Below are positions 63,070-64,000 of a stretch of 64,000 nucleotides of DNA, piece after piece. The translations under genes were made by a program, and so were the position numbers. The notes under the pieces are model-generated. The model ran no database searches, was not told the origin of the DNA, and saw nothing but the letters and a program-made list of their open reading frames with translations. How positions within the stretch are numbered: position 1 is the first letter of the stretch; each line of letters begins with the position of its first letter. Source of the DNA: Streptomyces buecherae (GTDB lineage: Bacteria; Actinomycetota; Actinomycetes; Streptomycetales; Streptomycetaceae); NCBI RefSeq assembly GCF_014295035.1, contig NZ_CP060404.1:786001-850000 (forward strand), written 5' to 3'.

Positions 63070-64000
63070 ATGTCCAGCATCGGCCACGACCAGCCCTTCC
63101 CCCGCCTGCCCCACCACGTCCTCGCCTGCAACGACGTCGGCTGGGAATATCCCCAGGACGCCACGTTGAACGGGCGGTTCGCCGAACAGGCGGCCCGGAC
63201 CCCGCAGGCGCCGGCCGTCGCGTGGGACGACGGCCAGTGGACGTACGAGGAGCTGTGGCAGCGCGTACGGCGGACCGCCGCGCTGCTGCGCGAGCGCGGC
63301 GTCGAGGACGGCGACCCCGTGGGCGTTCTGTTGCCGCGCTCGGCGGAATGGGTCGTCGCGGCCCTGGGCGTGCTGACCGCCGGAGCGGTCTACCTTCCCC
63401 TGGACCCCACGCACCCGGAGAGCCGGCTGCGCGGCATCCTCGACGCGGCCGACGTCCAGCATCTCGTGACGGGCCCTGACGGCCCGTCGCAGGCTACCGA
63501 GGGCCGGACCTGCCTCACCGTCGACGACCTCGCCGCTCCCGCTCCCACCGACCGCCCCGAAAAGGAACCGCACGCCCCGGACGAGGGTTCCGCCGAGGAC
63601 CTCACCGCCTCCGTTGACAAGCCGCGACAGGGCGTCGACGACCCTGCCTACATCATCTTCACCTCCGGCTCCAGTGGCGCCCCCAAGGGTGTGGTGTGTG
63701 CTCACCGCGGTCCTCTGCGGCTCACGCTGGGCACCGGAGATCTGCGGCTGAAGCCAGATGACCGGCTGCTGGCCACCACCAACCCCACGTTCGACGTCTC
63801 CTGCTACGAGTTGTTCGCGCCGCTGCTGAACGGTGCCTGTCTGGTGCTGCCCGACCCGCGGACTCTGCTGAGCACCGACGCCCTGGCGGCGTTGCTACGC
63901 CGCGAGCGGATCACCGTGCTGTGGCTGAGCGCCGGGCTGTTCCACCAGCACGCCCAGGCCCAGCCGGACATGTTCGCCCGCCTGCGATGCCTGATCGCGG
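63070..64000 (+). CDS. NRPS-type adenylation enzyme, 3' end outside window
   Basis: Open from ATG 63070 to the window end (310 codons). Amino-acid adenylation domain: core A1-A2-like GRFAEQAARTPQAPAVAW, LTAGAVYLPLDPTHPESRL, A3 P-loop YIIFTSGSSGAPKGVV, A4 region FDVSCYELFAPLLNG. Activates an amino (or aryl) acid as adenylate. The N-terminus has no condensation domain, so this is an initiation module or a free-standing A domain. GAGGAA 7 nt before the ATG. Specificity residues lie beyond the visible part. Confidence 0.85.
   Translation, partial: MSSIGHDQPFPRLPHHVLACNDVGWEYPQDATLNGRFAEQAARTPQAPAVAWDDGQWTYEELWQRVRRTAALLRERGVEDGDPVGVLLPRSAEWVVAALGVLTAGAVYLPLDPTHPESRLRGILDAADVQHLVTGPDGPSQATEGRTCLTVDDLAAPAPTDRPEKEPHAPDEGSAEDLTASVDKPRQGVDDPAYIIFTSGSSGAPKGVVCAHRGPLRLTLGTGDLRLKPDDRLLATTNPTFDVSCYELFAPLLNGACLVLPDPRTLLSTDALAALLRRERITVLWLSAGLFHQHAQAQPDMFARLRCLIA

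Overview
The window is about 72% GC chromosomal DNA of a Streptomyces-type actinomycete. The codon bias, the abundance of GTG/TTG starts, ROK/LacI/TetR/MerR regulators, a Ser/Thr kinase with an extracellular tail, an RppA-type type III polyketide synthase with a CYP158-like P450, and rare TTA codons all point the same way. The left end cuts into a gene and the right end cuts into an NRPS-type adenylation enzyme.

Region 1 (1-44 kb) is mostly ordinary chromosome: a large helical-repeat protein; a ROK repressor divergent from an MFS exporter; a GNAT; a DUF2797 protein; a tetR/histidine kinase/response regulator run divergent from a nitroreductase-like gene with two palindromic operators; a geranylgeranyl-reductase-like flavoenzyme; an M20 peptidase; an island of debris (broken IS transposase, MerR gene, frameshifted wHTH gene) at 14.6-17.1 kb; a P-loop kinase/NUDIX fusion; a Ser/Thr kinase; a ROK sugar kinase divergent from a LacI repressor over a perfect CAACGTTG-type operator; an AAA ATPase; a DUF6986 lyase-like protein; etfBA; a flavin reductase; a thioredoxin; an acyltransferase; threonine aldolase, SDR and DUF6421 genes; GDPD, VOC, DUF6191, M56, PAP2 and pirin genes. 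It closes with a pigment locus: rppA-type THN synthase translationally coupled to a MomA-like cupin quinone-forming oxygenase, divergent from a CYP158-type P450.

Region 2 (44.45-59.44 kb) reads as an integrative, non-conjugative accessory element. Both ends carry a 44-bp segment resembling the last codons of a TrmA-family RNA methyltransferase gene, and just inside each end are direct GAGCGTCA repeats, as expected for recombinase arm sites. Inside are an unknown protein, a tyrosine integrase whose natural start is interrupted by an in-frame TGA, an excisionase, a second degenerate recombinase, a three-gene ABC-three-component-type conflict system (DUF4297-like nuclease, wHTH-like middle component, Rad50-like ATPase with a four-Cys hook), a Tn3-family transposase, and an undescribed four-gene cassette with a CoiA-like nuclease.

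Region 3 (59.4-64 kb) has an IS110-family element with a bridge-RNA-like hairpin upstream, a third, older copy of the 44-bp attachment-like segment (homologous to the second over about 94 bp), a LuxR-type regulator, an unknown all-helical protein, and the first 931 bases of an NRPS-type adenylation gene. No TrmA N-terminal part lies in the window, so the interrupted methyltransferase gene, if it survives, should be further right, and the NRPS locus could itself lie inside the accreted island. All functional statements are from reading the sequence; no database search was run.
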